33,397 nucleotides of DNA from JBEVNX01 sp040507895. Lineage in GTDB: Bacteria > Desulfobacterota > Binatia > JACPRU01. The position numbers and the translations under genes are program-made. Numbering within the stretch: position 1 is the first letter of the stretch; each line of letters opens with the position of its first letter. Where the stretch lies: assembly GCA_040507895.1 (NCBI GenBank), contig JBEVNX010000090.1, positions 1-33,397 on the forward strand. The letters are read 5' to 3'. Positions 1 to 8,554 of the stretch are shown piece after piece. The notes beneath the pieces were generated by a model. The model saw nothing but the letters and a program-made list of their open reading frames with translations. It made no database searches and had not been told where the DNA came from.

Positions 1-18
1 GAAATACTTCAGGGCACA

Positions 19-48
19 TTGACTTAGCGAATATAGCCGCGATATACA
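19..48 (+). promoter_or_regulatory. candidate promoter of the tetR gene, possibly leaderless
   Basis: A TTGACT box (19-24) lies 18 bases upstream of TATACA (43-48), close to the sigma70 consensus. Transcription would start at about 54-56, right at the ATG at 56, so the mRNA may be leaderless. No ribosome binding site precedes that ATG. The AT-rich stretch 30-50 could also hold the regulator's own operator. This is pattern matching on a short sequence at the window edge. Confidence 0.35.
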
Positions 49-55
49 TTTGCCG

Positions 56-691
56 ATGCCCGCTCCATCGCTCCTCACCCGCTCCCGCGATCGGGAATCC
101 GAGGCCACCCGGCGGGCGATCCTCGATGCGGCCGAATCCTTACTCGCCACTCGCGGAGAAGCGGGCCTGTCGATCCGGGAGGTTTGTGCGCGCGCGGCCG
201 TTACGCCGCCAACCATCTATCACCACTTCGGCGACAAGGCGGCGCTCGTCGATCGCGTGGTCGACGATTGCTTCGAGTCCTTCGATCGCGCCTTCGCGGG
301 GCGCGCCGCCCCTGCCGATCCCGTGGAGCGGCTGCGCTGGGGATTCGATCGCTACGTCGAATACGGCCTCGCACACCCGACGCACTATCGTTTGATGTTC
401 CAAAGAAGCCACACGCGGCCGACGCCGGGTGGTCTCGCCTCGTACGACTCGCTGCGCCGCACCGTGACCGCGGTAGCCGCCGCAGGTCGGCTGCGGCCGC
501 CGATCGAGCACGCCACGGCCGCCTTCTGGTCCGCCGTGCACGGCGTGACCTCGCTGTTGATCACCGGCTTCTGGAAGCCCGACTCGCCGGCCATCGCGCT
601 CGTGAGGGACGCGATGCTCGCCGAGCTCACTCATCCACGCCGAAAACGACCGCGACCAGCAAGAGGAGACGACCATGAGGGCCGAACGTGA
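56..691 (+). CDS. TetR/AcrR family transcriptional regulator
   Basis: DNA-binding repressor-type regulator of about 211 residues. The N-terminal helix-turn-helix is clear: ILDAAESLLATRG leads into an SIREVCARAAVTPPTIYHHF recognition region, followed by GDKAALVDRVV, at roughly residues 20-65. The rest is the variable ligand-binding and dimerisation domain, whose ligand cannot be read from sequence. A TTG at 50 is an alternative start two codons upstream; ATG at 56 was preferred. The 3' end overlaps the carotenoid oxygenase start by 17 bases, so the two are probably co-transcribed, and the regulator may control that gene and itself. The overlap and HTH are seen; the target is inference. Confidence 0.9.
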   Translation: MPAPSLLTRSRDRESEATRRAILDAAESLLATRGEAGLSIREVCARAAVTPPTIYHHFGDKAALVDRVVDDCFESFDRAFAGRAAPADPVERLRWGFDRYVEYGLAHPTHYRLMFQRSHTRPTPGGLASYDSLRRTVTAVAAAGRLRPPIEHATAAFWSAVHGVTSLLITGFWKPDSPAIALVRDAMLAELTHPRRKRPRPARGDDHEGRT

Positions 692-2075
692 ATCCGACTT
701 CAACCCCTTCCTGAAAGGGAACTTCGCCCCTTGGCGCATGGAAGGCGACGGCGCCGATCTCGACGTCGACGGCGAGATTCCACGCGATCTCGCCGGCACC
801 TACTACCGCAACGGCCCCAACCCCGCGTACGAGCCGCTCGGGCGCTATCACTGGTTCGACGGCGACGGCATGATCCACTCAATCCGAATCGAGGACGGCC
901 GAGCGTCGTATCGGAACCGCTACGTACGGAACGACGGCTTGCGTGAAGAGCAGGCGGCCGGCCGCGCGCTACTTCCTGGTTTGCTCAGTCTGTCGGCGAC
1001 CGAAGCGCCTCGTTTCAAGAACACCGCGAACACCAATATCGTGTTCCACGGCGGCAAGCTGCTGGCGCTGGTCGAGAGCTCGCTGCCCACCGAGCTCGCG
1101 CCATCGACACTGGAGACACTCGGCGTTTACGACTTCGCCGGTCGCTTGGCAGGGCCGATGACGGCACACCCGAAGATCGATCCCGCGACGGGCGACATGC
1201 ACTTCTTCGGCTACTCGCCGTTTCCGCCGTATCTGCAATACCACCGCGCGAACGCGAACGGCGCGCTCGTAGAGAGCCGGCCGATCGACGCGCCTTGGCC
1301 TTCGATGATCCACGATTTCGCCATCACGGCGGATCACGTGATCTTTCTCTTGTGTCCGATCGTCTTCAGCTTCGAGAACCTCGCGCAGGGCAAACCGCTG
1401 TTCTCGTGGGAGCCCGAGCGCGGCACGCGGATCGGGGTGATGCCGATGGGTGCCGGCGAAGCCGCGGTCCGCTGGTTCGAGACCGACCCGTGCTTCGTCT
1501 TCCACCCCATGAACGCGTACGAGGACGGCTACGAGATCGTTCTGGACGTGGCACGCTACGAACAGCTGCTGTTCATGTCGCCCAAGGCTGCCCGTGATCC
1601 CGACTGGCGGGGCAAGAACGTCGCGCGGCTGCACCGGTGGCGAATCGACGCCGCCAGGGGCGCCGTGCGCGGTGAAGCTCTCGACGACGGGGATGGCGAA
1701 TTCCCGCGCGTCGACGAGCGACGGGTCGGACGCAAGTCCCGCTTCGGCTACATCGCCGCCACCGGTCCCGAGGGGAACGAGACCCTGCATCCGGTGTTCA
1801 CGGCGATCCGCAAGTACGACCTCGAGCGAGGCACGTTCGAGACCCGCGCCTTCGGCGCCGGCAACGGAGCGGGCGAGCCCTTGTTCGTTCCGCGCCATGC
1901 GAACGCGGCCGAGGACGAGGGTTACGTGATCGCGCTCGTCTATGATCGAGATCGCAACGCGAGCGATTTCCTCATCCTCGATGCGCGTGATCTCCGCGGC
2001 GAGCCGATCGCCACCGTGCACTTGCCTCACCGAGTGCCCTACGGGTTCCACGGAAACTGGGTGCCCGCGGCCTGA
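675..2075 (+). CDS. carotenoid oxygenase (RPE65/CCO family)
   Basis: Non-heme Fe(II) dioxygenase of 466 residues, the usual family length, cleaving a polyene or stilbene double bond to two carbonyl products. All four iron-binding histidines are visible: H165 (TAHPKIDP), H213 (MIHDFAIT), H277 (FHPMNA) and H459 (GFHGNW). The family signatures YYRNGPNP and HWFDGDGMIHS lie near the N-terminus. No signal peptide is seen. The start is supported by AGGAGA ten bases upstream and lies inside the end of the TetR gene. The substrate cannot be assigned: apocarotenoids, carotenoids and lignostilbene-type compounds are all possible. A dehydrogenase gene follows directly and could oxidise or reduce the aldehyde product. 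Confidence 0.95.
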   Translation: MRAERESDFNPFLKGNFAPWRMEGDGADLDVDGEIPRDLAGTYYRNGPNPAYEPLGRYHWFDGDGMIHSIRIEDGRASYRNRYVRNDGLREEQAAGRALLPGLLSLSATEAPRFKNTANTNIVFHGGKLLALVESSLPTELAPSTLETLGVYDFAGRLAGPMTAHPKIDPATGDMHFFGYSPFPPYLQYHRANANGALVESRPIDAPWPSMIHDFAITADHVIFLLCPIVFSFENLAQGKPLFSWEPERGTRIGVMPMGAGEAAVRWFETDPCFVFHPMNAYEDGYEIVLDVARYEQLLFMSPKAARDPDWRGKNVARLHRWRIDAARGAVRGEALDDGDGEFPRVDERRVGRKSRFGYIAATGPEGNETLHPVFTAIRKYDLERGTFETRAFGAGNGAGEPLFVPRHANAAEDEGYVIALVYDRDRNASDFLILDARDLRGEPIATVHLPHRVPYGFHGNWVPAA

Positions 2076-2105
2076 CGGTTCGCCGATTCCGCCGCGCGGC
2101 GCTTC

Positions 2106-3134
2106 ATGGAATGCTGGCGGCGCTCGATGAACGCCTGCTCGCTTCCCCGCCCGGCACCGGTCGACGAAGGGCCACTCGTCTGGGACGACGTCGCGCGTCC
2201 TGAGCCCCGCGAGGATGAGGTTCGCGTCGCAGTCCACGCCTGCGGCATCTGCCGTACCGATCTCCACGTCGTGGAGGGGGAGCTCGAGCCGCGCCGATCG
2301 CCGCTGATTCCCGGGCACCAGATCGTCGGCACCGTCGAAGAGCGCGGACGGTGTGCACGTCGCTTCGAGACGGGCGAGCGCGTGGGCATCGCCTGGCTCC
2401 ATCGTACTTGCGGTGGCTGCGAGTTCTGTACCGCCGGCAGCGAGAACCTCTGCGACCGGCCGGAATTCACTGGCTGGACTGTCGACGGCGGGTACGCCGA
2501 GTACGTCGTCGCGCCGGAAGCCTTCGTCTATCCGATTCCGGACGGCTTCGCGGACTTGGAGGCCGCCCCGCTGCTTTGCGCGGGCATCATCGGCTTTCGC
2601 TCGCTGCGACTTTCGGGAATCGGCCCGGGGTCGCGGCTCGGCCTTATCGGCTTCGGCGCGGCGGCGCACGTGGCGATTCAGGTCGCGCGCCATTGGGGCG
2701 CCGAGGTCTACGCGATCACCCGCGAACGCCGTCACCGCGACCTGGCCTGCAAGCTCGGCGCCGTGTGGGCGGGCGGCGTAGCCGAGAAGCCCCCCGAGCG
2801 CCTCGACGCCGCCATCCTCTTCGCCCCTGCCGGCGAGCTCGTTCCACCGGCGCTCGCGATGCTCCGCAAGGGGGGCGTGCTGGTGCTGGGCGGCATCCAC
2901 ATGAGCCCGATCCCGCCGCTGGACTATTCTTTGATCTATCACGAGCGGGTGATCCGCAGCGTCGCCAACAACACGCGCGCCGACGGCGAGGAGTTCTTGC
3001 GGATCGCGGCGGAGATCCCCATTTCCACCGAGATCCAGACGTTCCCGCTCCGTGAGGCGAACCGCGCGCTCGCGGAGCTTAAGCACGACCGCGTGAGCGG
3101 CGCGGCAGTGCTCCGGGTACGCGACGGCGCGTGA
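2106..3134 (+). CDS. zinc-dependent alcohol dehydrogenase, AdhA-like
   Basis: NAD(P)-dependent medium-chain dehydrogenase interconverting alcohols and aldehydes. Catalytic-zinc residues are C46 (CGICRTDLH), H71 (GHQ) and C157. The structural-zinc set is C102, C105, C108 and C116. The Rossmann motif LIGFGAAAHVAIQVA follows at about 175. The CRTDLHVVEGEL stretch is typical of the AdhA-like subgroup. The first 7 residues look non-homologous, so ATG at 2127 (MNACSLPRPAPVDEG) may be the true start; neither candidate has a good Shine-Dalgarno. It lies 30 bases after the carotenoid oxygenase on the same strand and overlaps the next gene by GTGA, so it probably shares a transcript with both. Handling of the oxygenase's aldehyde product is inferred. 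Confidence 0.93.
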   Translation: MECWRRSMNACSLPRPAPVDEGPLVWDDVARPEPREDEVRVAVHACGICRTDLHVVEGELEPRRSPLIPGHQIVGTVEERGRCARRFETGERVGIAWLHRTCGGCEFCTAGSENLCDRPEFTGWTVDGGYAEYVVAPEAFVYPIPDGFADLEAAPLLCAGIIGFRSLRLSGIGPGSRLGLIGFGAAAHVAIQVARHWGAEVYAITRERRHRDLACKLGAVWAGGVAEKPPERLDAAILFAPAGELVPPALAMLRKGGVLVLGGIHMSPIPPLDYSLIYHERVIRSVANNTRADGEEFLRIAAEIPISTEIQTFPLREANRALAELKHDRVSGAAVLRVRDGA

Positions 3135-3394
3135 GCGGCCCCGCAGAGCCCCGCCGGGGAACGTGGTCCTTCCGAGTCGGCTCCGGGCTCATCGTGACGA
3201 GCTTCGCGATCTACCCGATGTACCCCTTGATCGCGCTATTGCCGATGCCGCTGAAGACACGGGTATTCGGCGAGCTCGCCGCGTGGATCGTGAGCTGGGC
3301 GCTCTTCTTCCTCGGCACGGCGCTCGCGGGAAAGGATGCGATCGAGTACGTGAAGCGCCTTGTCACCGGGCGCACCGCGCCGCGTCCGAAGTGA
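3131..3394 (+). CDS. small membrane protein, unknown function
   Basis: An 87-residue protein with two hydrophobic segments (about 18-38 and 50-66) separated by a short polar turn, and a basic C-terminus. The GTG start overlaps the dehydrogenase stop as GTGA, a typical translational coupling arrangement, which supports it as a real last gene of the transcript. I do not recognise a family. Confidence 0.65.
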   Translation: MSGPAEPRRGTWSFRVGSGLIVTSFAIYPMYPLIALLPMPLKTRVFGELAAWIVSWALFFLGTALAGKDAIEYVKRLVTGRTAPRPK

Positions 3395-3454
3395 CCGAAC
3401 TCGGTCCTGTCGGCGTGGCTCCGAACAGTCCGGCAGCCGTTCGGAGTGAGCATA

Positions 3455-3475
3455 CCGCTCGCCAGAGCGGGTTTT
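3455..3475 (+). terminator. hairpin terminator after the carotenoid oxygenase transcript
   Basis: CCGCTC (3455-3460) pairs with GAGCGG (3465-3470) around a GCCA loop and is followed by GTTTT (3471-3475). It lies about 60 bases after the small membrane protein gene and 80 bases before the convergent F420-type reductase end, where a terminator is expected. Confidence 0.7.
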
Positions 3476-3553
3476 GCGGGACCGGCAGCGTGTCTGGAGC
3501 ACTTCGAGTCGCCGCGCGGCTCCGCCACGGAAGCGATTGCACGTTACGAGTCG

Positions 3554-4201
3554 CTAGACACCGAGGATCTTCACCGACGCGCGCGTCTTGTGCTTGCGGT
3601 TGATGTTCAGCAGGAGCGCCGTCATCGCCTCGAAGACGCGGGCGTTGCGGAGGTCGCCGGCATCCACCGGCCGCAGGTCTTTGATGCGGCTCACCAGGCC
3701 CGCGACGAGCGTCTTGGCGCCATCGTCGTTGCCGCAGAGTAGAACGTCACCTTCCATCCGGTGCTCGAGGTCGATCAGGTGATGCGCGCTCTGATGCTTG
3801 AACGCGCTCACCACCTTGGCGCTCGGCACCCTCGCCTGGATTCGCTCGCCCGCCGATCCCTCCGTCGGCGGTTCGACGCCGAAGAACTTGCCCTCGACCT
3901 TCAGCGGGACGATCGTATCGATGACGACCTTGCCGGCCATGGGCGCCGTGCAATCGGCGAGGATCGCGTCGATGCCCTCGTAGGGAAAAGCGAGCATGAC
4001 GACCTCGGCGTCGGCCGCGGCCTTGGCGTTGAGCACGCCGGACAGCGACCCGTGCGGAAGCTTCGCGCGCAGGCTCTTCGCCGCCTCCTCGGCGCGCTCC
4101 GCGGAGCGCGAGCCGATCATCACGGCTTCGCCGATCTGCGCCAGCCGTGCCGCCAATCCGAGCCCCTCCGGGCCAGTGCCTCCGAGAACCGCAATTCGCA
4201 T
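3554..4201 (-). CDS. npdG: F420:NADP oxidoreductase-like (NpdG family)
   Basis: A 215-residue Rossmann protein of the NADPH-dependent F420 reductase family, which passes hydride between NADP(H) and deazaflavin F420. The dinucleotide-binding motif VLGGTGPEGLGLAARLA is at residues 5-21. IGSRSAERAEE follows as the expected phosphate-binding segment for NADP. Length fits the family. ATG at 4201 was chosen because the Rossmann strand starts immediately and GAGAGGT lies upstream; an upstream in-frame extension to 4264 lacks homology. It is divergent from atuA. Whether the cell makes F420 cannot be told from this window, so the cofactor partner is inferred from family only. Confidence 0.85.
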   Translation of the reverse strand: MRIAVLGGTGPEGLGLAARLAQIGEAVMIGSRSAERAEEAAKSLRAKLPHGSLSGVLNAKAAADAEVVMLAFPYEGIDAILADCTAPMAGKVVIDTIVPLKVEGKFFGVEPPTEGSAGERIQARVPSAKVVSAFKHQSAHHLIDLEHRMEGDVLLCGNDDGAKTLVAGLVSRIKDLRPVDAGDLRNARVFEAMTALLLNINRKHKTRASVKILGV

Positions 4202-4276
4202 GGTGACCTCTCGTCCCTTCCTTGGATTCAGCCGTCCGAGATCGAAAGTACGAAAGCTCGCCATACCAAAGAGTCC

Positions 4277-4346
4277 GAGGCGGGGAAAACGCCTCTCTAG
4301 AGAACGCGGCGGATTCGCGGTAGACCTTGTTGCTTGAGCCCGCGAA
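4277..4346. promoter_or_regulatory. inverted repeats in the divergent npdG-atuA control region
   Basis: The 179-base divergent gap holds three symmetric elements: GAGGCG/CGCCTC (4277-4282 and 4290-4295), the perfect palindrome TCTCTAGAGA (4294-4303), and TTCGCGG/CCGCGAA (4314-4320 and 4340-4346). They lie upstream of both starts and could be operators for a local regulator. The symmetry is seen; the regulatory role is a guess. Confidence 0.3.
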
Positions 4347-4380
4347 CCGCGTGCGACTCGCCAGCTCGAGGGTCCAAACG

Positions 4381-6201
4381 ATGAAAGTGGTGCGCATCGC
4401 CAACTCCAGCGGTTACTGGGGGGACGATCCCGAAGCGCTCTACCGCCAGGTGACCGGCGGCGACGTGGACTACGTGACCGGCGACTACCTCGCCGAGATC
4501 ACCATGGTCATCCTCGAGCGCCAGCGACGTGCCAACCCGAAGCGCGGCTACGCCTACGACTTCATCGGCCACCTGCGCCGCGCGCTTCCGGAGATCGCCC
4601 GCCGGGGCATCCGCATCGTCGTCAACGCGGGTGGCGTCAACACCGAGGCGTGCCGCGAGGCGATCATGGAGCTTTGCCGCGGCGCCGGCGTCTCGATCCC
4701 GATCGCGATCGTGGACGGCGGTGATCTCATGCCGCGGATCAGCGCTCTGCGCGAGCAGGGCGTATCGCTCCGCCATCTGGATACCGGCGAGGACTTCTCG
4801 ACGATCGCCGACCACCTGGTGAGCGCCCACGCCTACCTCGGCGCCCGGCCGATCGCCAAGGCGCTCGACCAGGGCGCACAGATCGTCGTCACCGCGCGCG
4901 TCACCGACGCGGCCGTGGCGCTCGGACCGATGATCCACGAGTTCGGTTGGACCGAGACCGATTGGGACCGGCTCGCCGCCGGCACGGTCGCCGGACACAT
5001 TCTCGAATGCGGCGGGCAGGCGACCGGAGGCAACTACACCGACTTTCTCGAGGTTCCGCTGTGGAGCGAGAAGGGCTGGTTCGGTTATCCGATCGTCGAG
5101 ATCGACGAGACCGGCGACTTCGTCGTCACCAAGCACGAGGGAACCGCAGGGCTAGTGAACCGCAAGTCGATCACCGAGCAGCTGCTCTACGAGATCGGCG
5201 ATCCCAAGGCGTACCTGACCCCGGACGTCACTTGCGACTTCACCAGCGTCACGCTTGATGAAGTCGGCCGCGACCGCGTGCGCGTGAGCGGCGCGAAGGG
5301 GTTCCCCGCTCCACCCCATCTCAAAGTCTCGGCCGTCTACACCAGGGGCTACCGCGCCACCGGCATGGTGCTGCTCTCGGGACCGCGCACCCGCCAGAAG
5401 GCCGAGCACCTCGCGCAGCTTTTGTGGGGGCGCCTCAAGCACGAATTCGAGGACTCGCGCGCGGACCTCATCGGCTTCGACGCCTGCTGGCTCGGCGCTG
5501 CGCCGGAGCACACGCCGAACGAAGGGATCTTGCGCTTCGGCGTGCGCGACAGTGACCGCACCAAGGTGGAGGAGTTCTCGCGCCTCCTGCTCGGCTTCGG
5601 GTTGCAAGGCCCGCCGGGGCTCGGCATGGTCGGCGGGCGACCGGAAGTGCAGGAGGCTTTCGCGTTCTGGCCGACGCTCGTGCCGCGCCATCTGATGAAT
5701 GCACGCGTGCAGGTCGACGGCGGCCGCAGCGCCGCTCCCTTCGAGGTCTCGATGCGGCTCGAAGACGCCTCCGAGCCGACCGCCAGCGCGCGATCCACGG
5801 GCGGCCCGACCCAGAGCATCCGCGGCCCCAGCCACGAGACGCGCCACGCTCGGCTCATCGCCATCGCCTACGCGCGATCCGGCGACAAGGGCGACCAGGC
5901 TAACATCGGCGTGGCCGCCCGCTCGGACGCGGCTTACGAATTCCTCCGCCGGGCGCTCACCGCCGAGGTCGTCGCCGAGTACTACAAGGGGCTCTGCAAG
6001 GGAGGTGTGGTCCGCTACGAGATGCCCAACCTGCGCGCCCTCAACTTCGTGCTGAAGCAAGCGCTCGGCGGCGGTGGCACGCTGTCGCTGCGGGTCGATC
6101 ACCAGGGGAAAACGCTCGCTCAGGGCCTGCTGCGCATGGAGCTCGACGTGCCCGTAGAGGTGTTCGAGTCGGTCAAGCTCGAGGGCTTGAGGGAGGCGTG
6201 A
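4381..6201 (+). CDS. atuA: acyclic terpene utilization AtuA family protein
   Basis: A 606-residue protein of the AtuA (DUF1446) family. The N-terminal domain begins VVRIANSSGYWGDDPEA and spans roughly 1-450. A linker rich in Ser, Thr and Pro (about 455-490) leads to the C-terminal AtuA-like domain with the hallmark ARSGDKGDQANIG (about 499-511). In Pseudomonas, AtuA belongs to the citronellol/geraniol catabolic cluster, but its biochemical step is not firmly established. ATG at 4381 is preferred over an upstream TTG at 4327 because the conserved domain starts at once. Its stop overlaps the next start as TGATG, so it is coupled to the crotonase gene. Confidence 0.92.
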   Translation: MKVVRIANSSGYWGDDPEALYRQVTGGDVDYVTGDYLAEITMVILERQRRANPKRGYAYDFIGHLRRALPEIARRGIRIVVNAGGVNTEACREAIMELCRGAGVSIPIAIVDGGDLMPRISALREQGVSLRHLDTGEDFSTIADHLVSAHAYLGARPIAKALDQGAQIVVTARVTDAAVALGPMIHEFGWTETDWDRLAAGTVAGHILECGGQATGGNYTDFLEVPLWSEKGWFGYPIVEIDETGDFVVTKHEGTAGLVNRKSITEQLLYEIGDPKAYLTPDVTCDFTSVTLDEVGRDRVRVSGAKGFPAPPHLKVSAVYTRGYRATGMVLLSGPRTRQKAEHLAQLLWGRLKHEFEDSRADLIGFDACWLGAAPEHTPNEGILRFGVRDSDRTKVEEFSRLLLGFGLQGPPGLGMVGGRPEVQEAFAFWPTLVPRHLMNARVQVDGGRSAAPFEVSMRLEDASEPTASARSTGGPTQSIRGPSHETRHARLIAIAYARSGDKGDQANIGVAARSDAAYEFLRRALTAEVVAEYYKGLCKGGVVRYEMPNLRALNFVLKQALGGGGTLSLRVDHQGKTLAQGLLRMELDVPVEVFESVKLEGLREA

Positions 6202-6983
6202 TGGCCGAAGTCCTGGTTCGCACGGAACAGAAGACGACCGCGCGTTGGATCGTCCTCGACCGTCCGGAAATCCGCAACGCGCTCTCGGCTGAGCTCATCC
6301 GTCAGGCCCGCCAAGCGCTGCGCGAGGCGGTGGCGGATCCAGCCGTACGCACGGTCGTGATCACCGGGGCCGGCAAGGCGTTCTCCGCCGGTGCGGATCT
6401 GAACGAGATGAAGGCGACGCGCGAGGCGACGTTCCAAGAGAACGTCGACAACGCACTGCATACGTCTAGCATCTTCTACGAGATCGCGCAGGCGCCAAAG
6501 CCGGTGGTGGCACGGATTCAGGGACCGGCGATGGCGGGGGCGCTCGGCATCATTTCGGCCTGCGACGTCGCCGTGGCGGCGAGCGGCATATCGTTCGCGT
6601 TCACCGAAGCCCGGCTCGGAATCGCGCCGGCGATGATCTCGCCGTTCGTGATCCGCCGCGTCGGCGCGGCGCGCGCCCAGCGCTTGTTCCTCACCGGCGA
6701 GACGTTCAGTGCGGAGGACGCAGGCCGGTTCGGTCTGATCGATCACGTGGTGGCACCGGACAAGCTCGATGAGACGGTGGAAGCGATCTGCCGCGATCTC
6801 GAGCGCTGCGGTCCGCACGCGCTCACCTCGGTGAAGGAGATCGTGGCCCGCGTGACCACCAGCAGCCCGCAGGACAGCCGGCGCTACACCGCCGAAATGC
6901 TCGCCAAGATGCGCGCTGGAGACGAGGGTCAGGAAGGCATGGCGGCCTTCTTCGAACGACGGCCGCCACGTTGGGGACGTTGA
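6201..6983 (+). CDS. enoyl-CoA hydratase/isomerase, AtuE/LiuC-like
   Basis: Crotonase-fold enzyme of 260 residues. The oxyanion-hole segment is GAGKAFSAGADLNEM (56-70), and the second is QGPAMAGALGIISACD (107-122). The TEARLGIAPAMISPF stretch (135-149) resembles methylglutaconyl-CoA or isohexenylglutaconyl-CoA hydratases of the Liu/Atu pathways, which hydrate the branched enoyl-CoA after carboxylation. Translation is coupled to atuA through TGATG. An in-frame GTG at 6198 is a less likely start. Substrate assignment rests on the atuA partner and the atuC-type gene at 11602, and is inferred. Confidence 0.9.
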   Translation: MAEVLVRTEQKTTARWIVLDRPEIRNALSAELIRQARQALREAVADPAVRTVVITGAGKAFSAGADLNEMKATREATFQENVDNALHTSSIFYEIAQAPKPVVARIQGPAMAGALGIISACDVAVAASGISFAFTEARLGIAPAMISPFVIRRVGAARAQRLFLTGETFSAEDAGRFGLIDHVVAPDKLDETVEAICRDLERCGPHALTSVKEIVARVTTSSPQDSRRYTAEMLAKMRAGDEGQEGMAAFFERRPPRWGR

Positions 6984-6992
6984 ACGGCGCCG

Positions 6993-7628
6993 TCAGGCTC
7001 GCACCGCCAAGATCACCTCTGCGAGCTCGCGGCTGAAATCCTCGAGCAAGCCGCTCAACGCCACCGCCGCAGCTTCCGAATCTCCACCGCTCAGTGGCCG
7101 GCTGAACGTCGACTCGCCGGCCCGCAGGGTGTCGAGCCCGGAGCCCTTGCGCACGCGCCATCTCGCCGCCAGCTCTACGCGGCCGTCGCTCGACGGCTCG
7201 AAACGCTGGACGTCCACCTCGACCACGAGGGTCGGCGCCGCGCCTGCGTACCACGGGTAGAGCTGAATCCGGTCGGCGTGCACCAGCGTCTGCAGGTTCT
7301 GCGCGAGGACCGTCTCGAACTGGCGCGTCAACGATCCTCCCCAGTAGTCGAAAAGCGCGGGCTTCACCTCGTTCGGTCCGACGCGCGTGACGATCTCCGG
7401 GCGGTCGAGATAGCGCGGAAGATGGATGGGTCCTAGACCGAGCGAAGCCACACGTTCCCCACCTGACGATGGGGCGGCGTCCGCAAGCGGCGTGAGCACG
7501 AAGAAGCGCGAGGGGTCGGCGCGCGGCGCAAGCACCGTGCAAGACGCGCTCGTCACGGAGATCGCGAGCACGCAGACGCCAAGCAAACGACGCACGCCGC
7601 GCGGCCGGCGCCGCGGCGACCCGTTCAC
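6993..7628 (-). CDS. ABC-type transport auxiliary lipoprotein, PqiC-like
   Basis: A 211-residue predicted outer-membrane lipoprotein. A basic N-terminus and hydrophobic stretch end in the lipobox SASC, with lipidated Cys30. It then has the family pattern FFVLTPL, LGPIHLPRYLDRPEIV and an FETVLAQNL segment, as in PqiC/YmbA-type partners of MCE transporters. The GTG start overlaps the mlaD stop as GTGA. As the last gene of the lipid-transport operon it probably anchors or connects the MCE complex at the outer membrane. The family call is from motif recognition and gene order. Confidence 0.85.
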   Translation of the reverse strand: MNGSPRRRPRGVRRLLGVCVLAISVTSASCTVLAPRADPSRFFVLTPLADAAPSSGGERVASLGLGPIHLPRYLDRPEIVTRVGPNEVKPALFDYWGGSLTRQFETVLAQNLQTLVHADRIQLYPWYAGAAPTLVVEVDVQRFEPSSDGRVELAARWRVRKGSGLDTLRAGESTFSRPLSGGDSEAAAVALSGLLEDFSRELAEVILAVRA

Positions 7629-8554
7629 GGCGCCTTTTTCCCGGTCAACAGCACGTTCGGATTGCGATCGATCTGCTCGGCGAGTTGCCGCACGGCGCGG
7701 GCTGCCTCGCCGATGTCGGCGATCGTGGCGGCGAGGCCGCCGAGCAACGGCGCGCTGGGATCAATCAGCACGTCGAACCGATCGAGCGACGCTTGCAGGC
7801 GTTGGACCGCGCCACGCAGGTCCTTCGTCGTAGCGTCGACGTTGTTGCTCAGTGGCGAGACGCGCGCCCGCAGATCGGCGGCAGCGCCACGGATCTCGTC
7901 GAGCGTCGCGTGCAGGGCCTGGAGATTCGAGTAGACCTCCGGAGAGTTGACTAGGCGACCGACGCCTTCGACCGCCCCGGTCACCGATTTTCCCAATGCA
8001 TCGAAGTCGATCCGACTCAGCCGATCGAAGAGCGCTTCGATCTTCGCGCGCGCTTGCTCCAGAGACGTCGGCAGCGATGGGATCTCCCGGTACGGTGCTT
8101 GATCGGGCGCCAGCACGAAGTCCGGCTTGGTGTCCGGAAAGAGATCGAGAGCGACGTAGAGCAAACCGGTGATGAAGCTCTGCTGCTGGAGCTGGGCACG
8201 CAAGCCGAGCTTGTTGATGAGCTCGTCGAGCCTTTGGTCCTCGACCCCCTCCGCGCTGCCCCCCAGCCCCTGCAGTCGATCCCTGTCGACCTCGATGATC
8301 ACGGGGACCCGAGTCACATCGCTCTGCCCGCCGAGGCGGATGCGAATGTCGGAGACCGTACCGATCGGGACGCCGTGAAACTTCACCGGCGCGCCCTTGT
8401 CGAGGCCGTTCACCGATCCTTGGAAGAGGATCACGAACGAACGGGTGTTGCGGAAGAAGAGCCCGGAGCCCAGGGTGACGATGGCCGCGGCCGCGATGAG
8501 AATCGCGCAGACGACGAAGGCGCCGATCAGCGCAGGGTTCGCCCGCTTACCCAT
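7625..8554 (-). CDS. mlaD: MlaD/MCE-domain lipid transport substrate-binding protein
   Basis: A 309-residue inner-membrane-anchored periplasmic MCE protein that binds phospholipid and forms a ring on the MlaFE transporter. It has one N-terminal transmembrane helix (about 8-30). The MCE domain (about 39-118) contains LFQGSVNGLDKGAPVKFHGV and IGTVSDIRI. A long helical C-terminal region follows, longer than E. coli MlaD and more like PqiB/YebT-type or actinobacterial extensions. ATG at 8554 overlaps the mlaF stop by 8 bases; a longer in-frame reading upstream lacks homology. Confidence 0.92.
   Translation of the reverse strand: MGKRANPALIGAFVVCAILIAAAAIVTLGSGLFFRNTRSFVILFQGSVNGLDKGAPVKFHGVPIGTVSDIRIRLGGQSDVTRVPVIIEVDRDRLQGLGGSAEGVEDQRLDELINKLGLRAQLQQQSFITGLLYVALDLFPDTKPDFVLAPDQAPYREIPSLPTSLEQARAKIEALFDRLSRIDFDALGKSVTGAVEGVGRLVNSPEVYSNLQALHATLDEIRGAAADLRARVSPLSNNVDATTKDLRGAVQRLQASLDRFDVLIDPSAPLLGGLAATIADIGEAARAVRQLAEQIDRNPNVLLTGKKAP

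Noticed and set aside
969..3086. 705-codon open frame on the minus strand
   Set aside because: It lies fully antisense to the carotenoid oxygenase and dehydrogenase, both with intact catalytic residues. It is Arg/Ala/Asp-rich without domains, a shadow caused by GC-rich third positions.
5152..6102. 316-codon minus-strand frame opposite atuA
   Set aside because: It is antisense to the conserved AtuA domain and has no recognisable domain.
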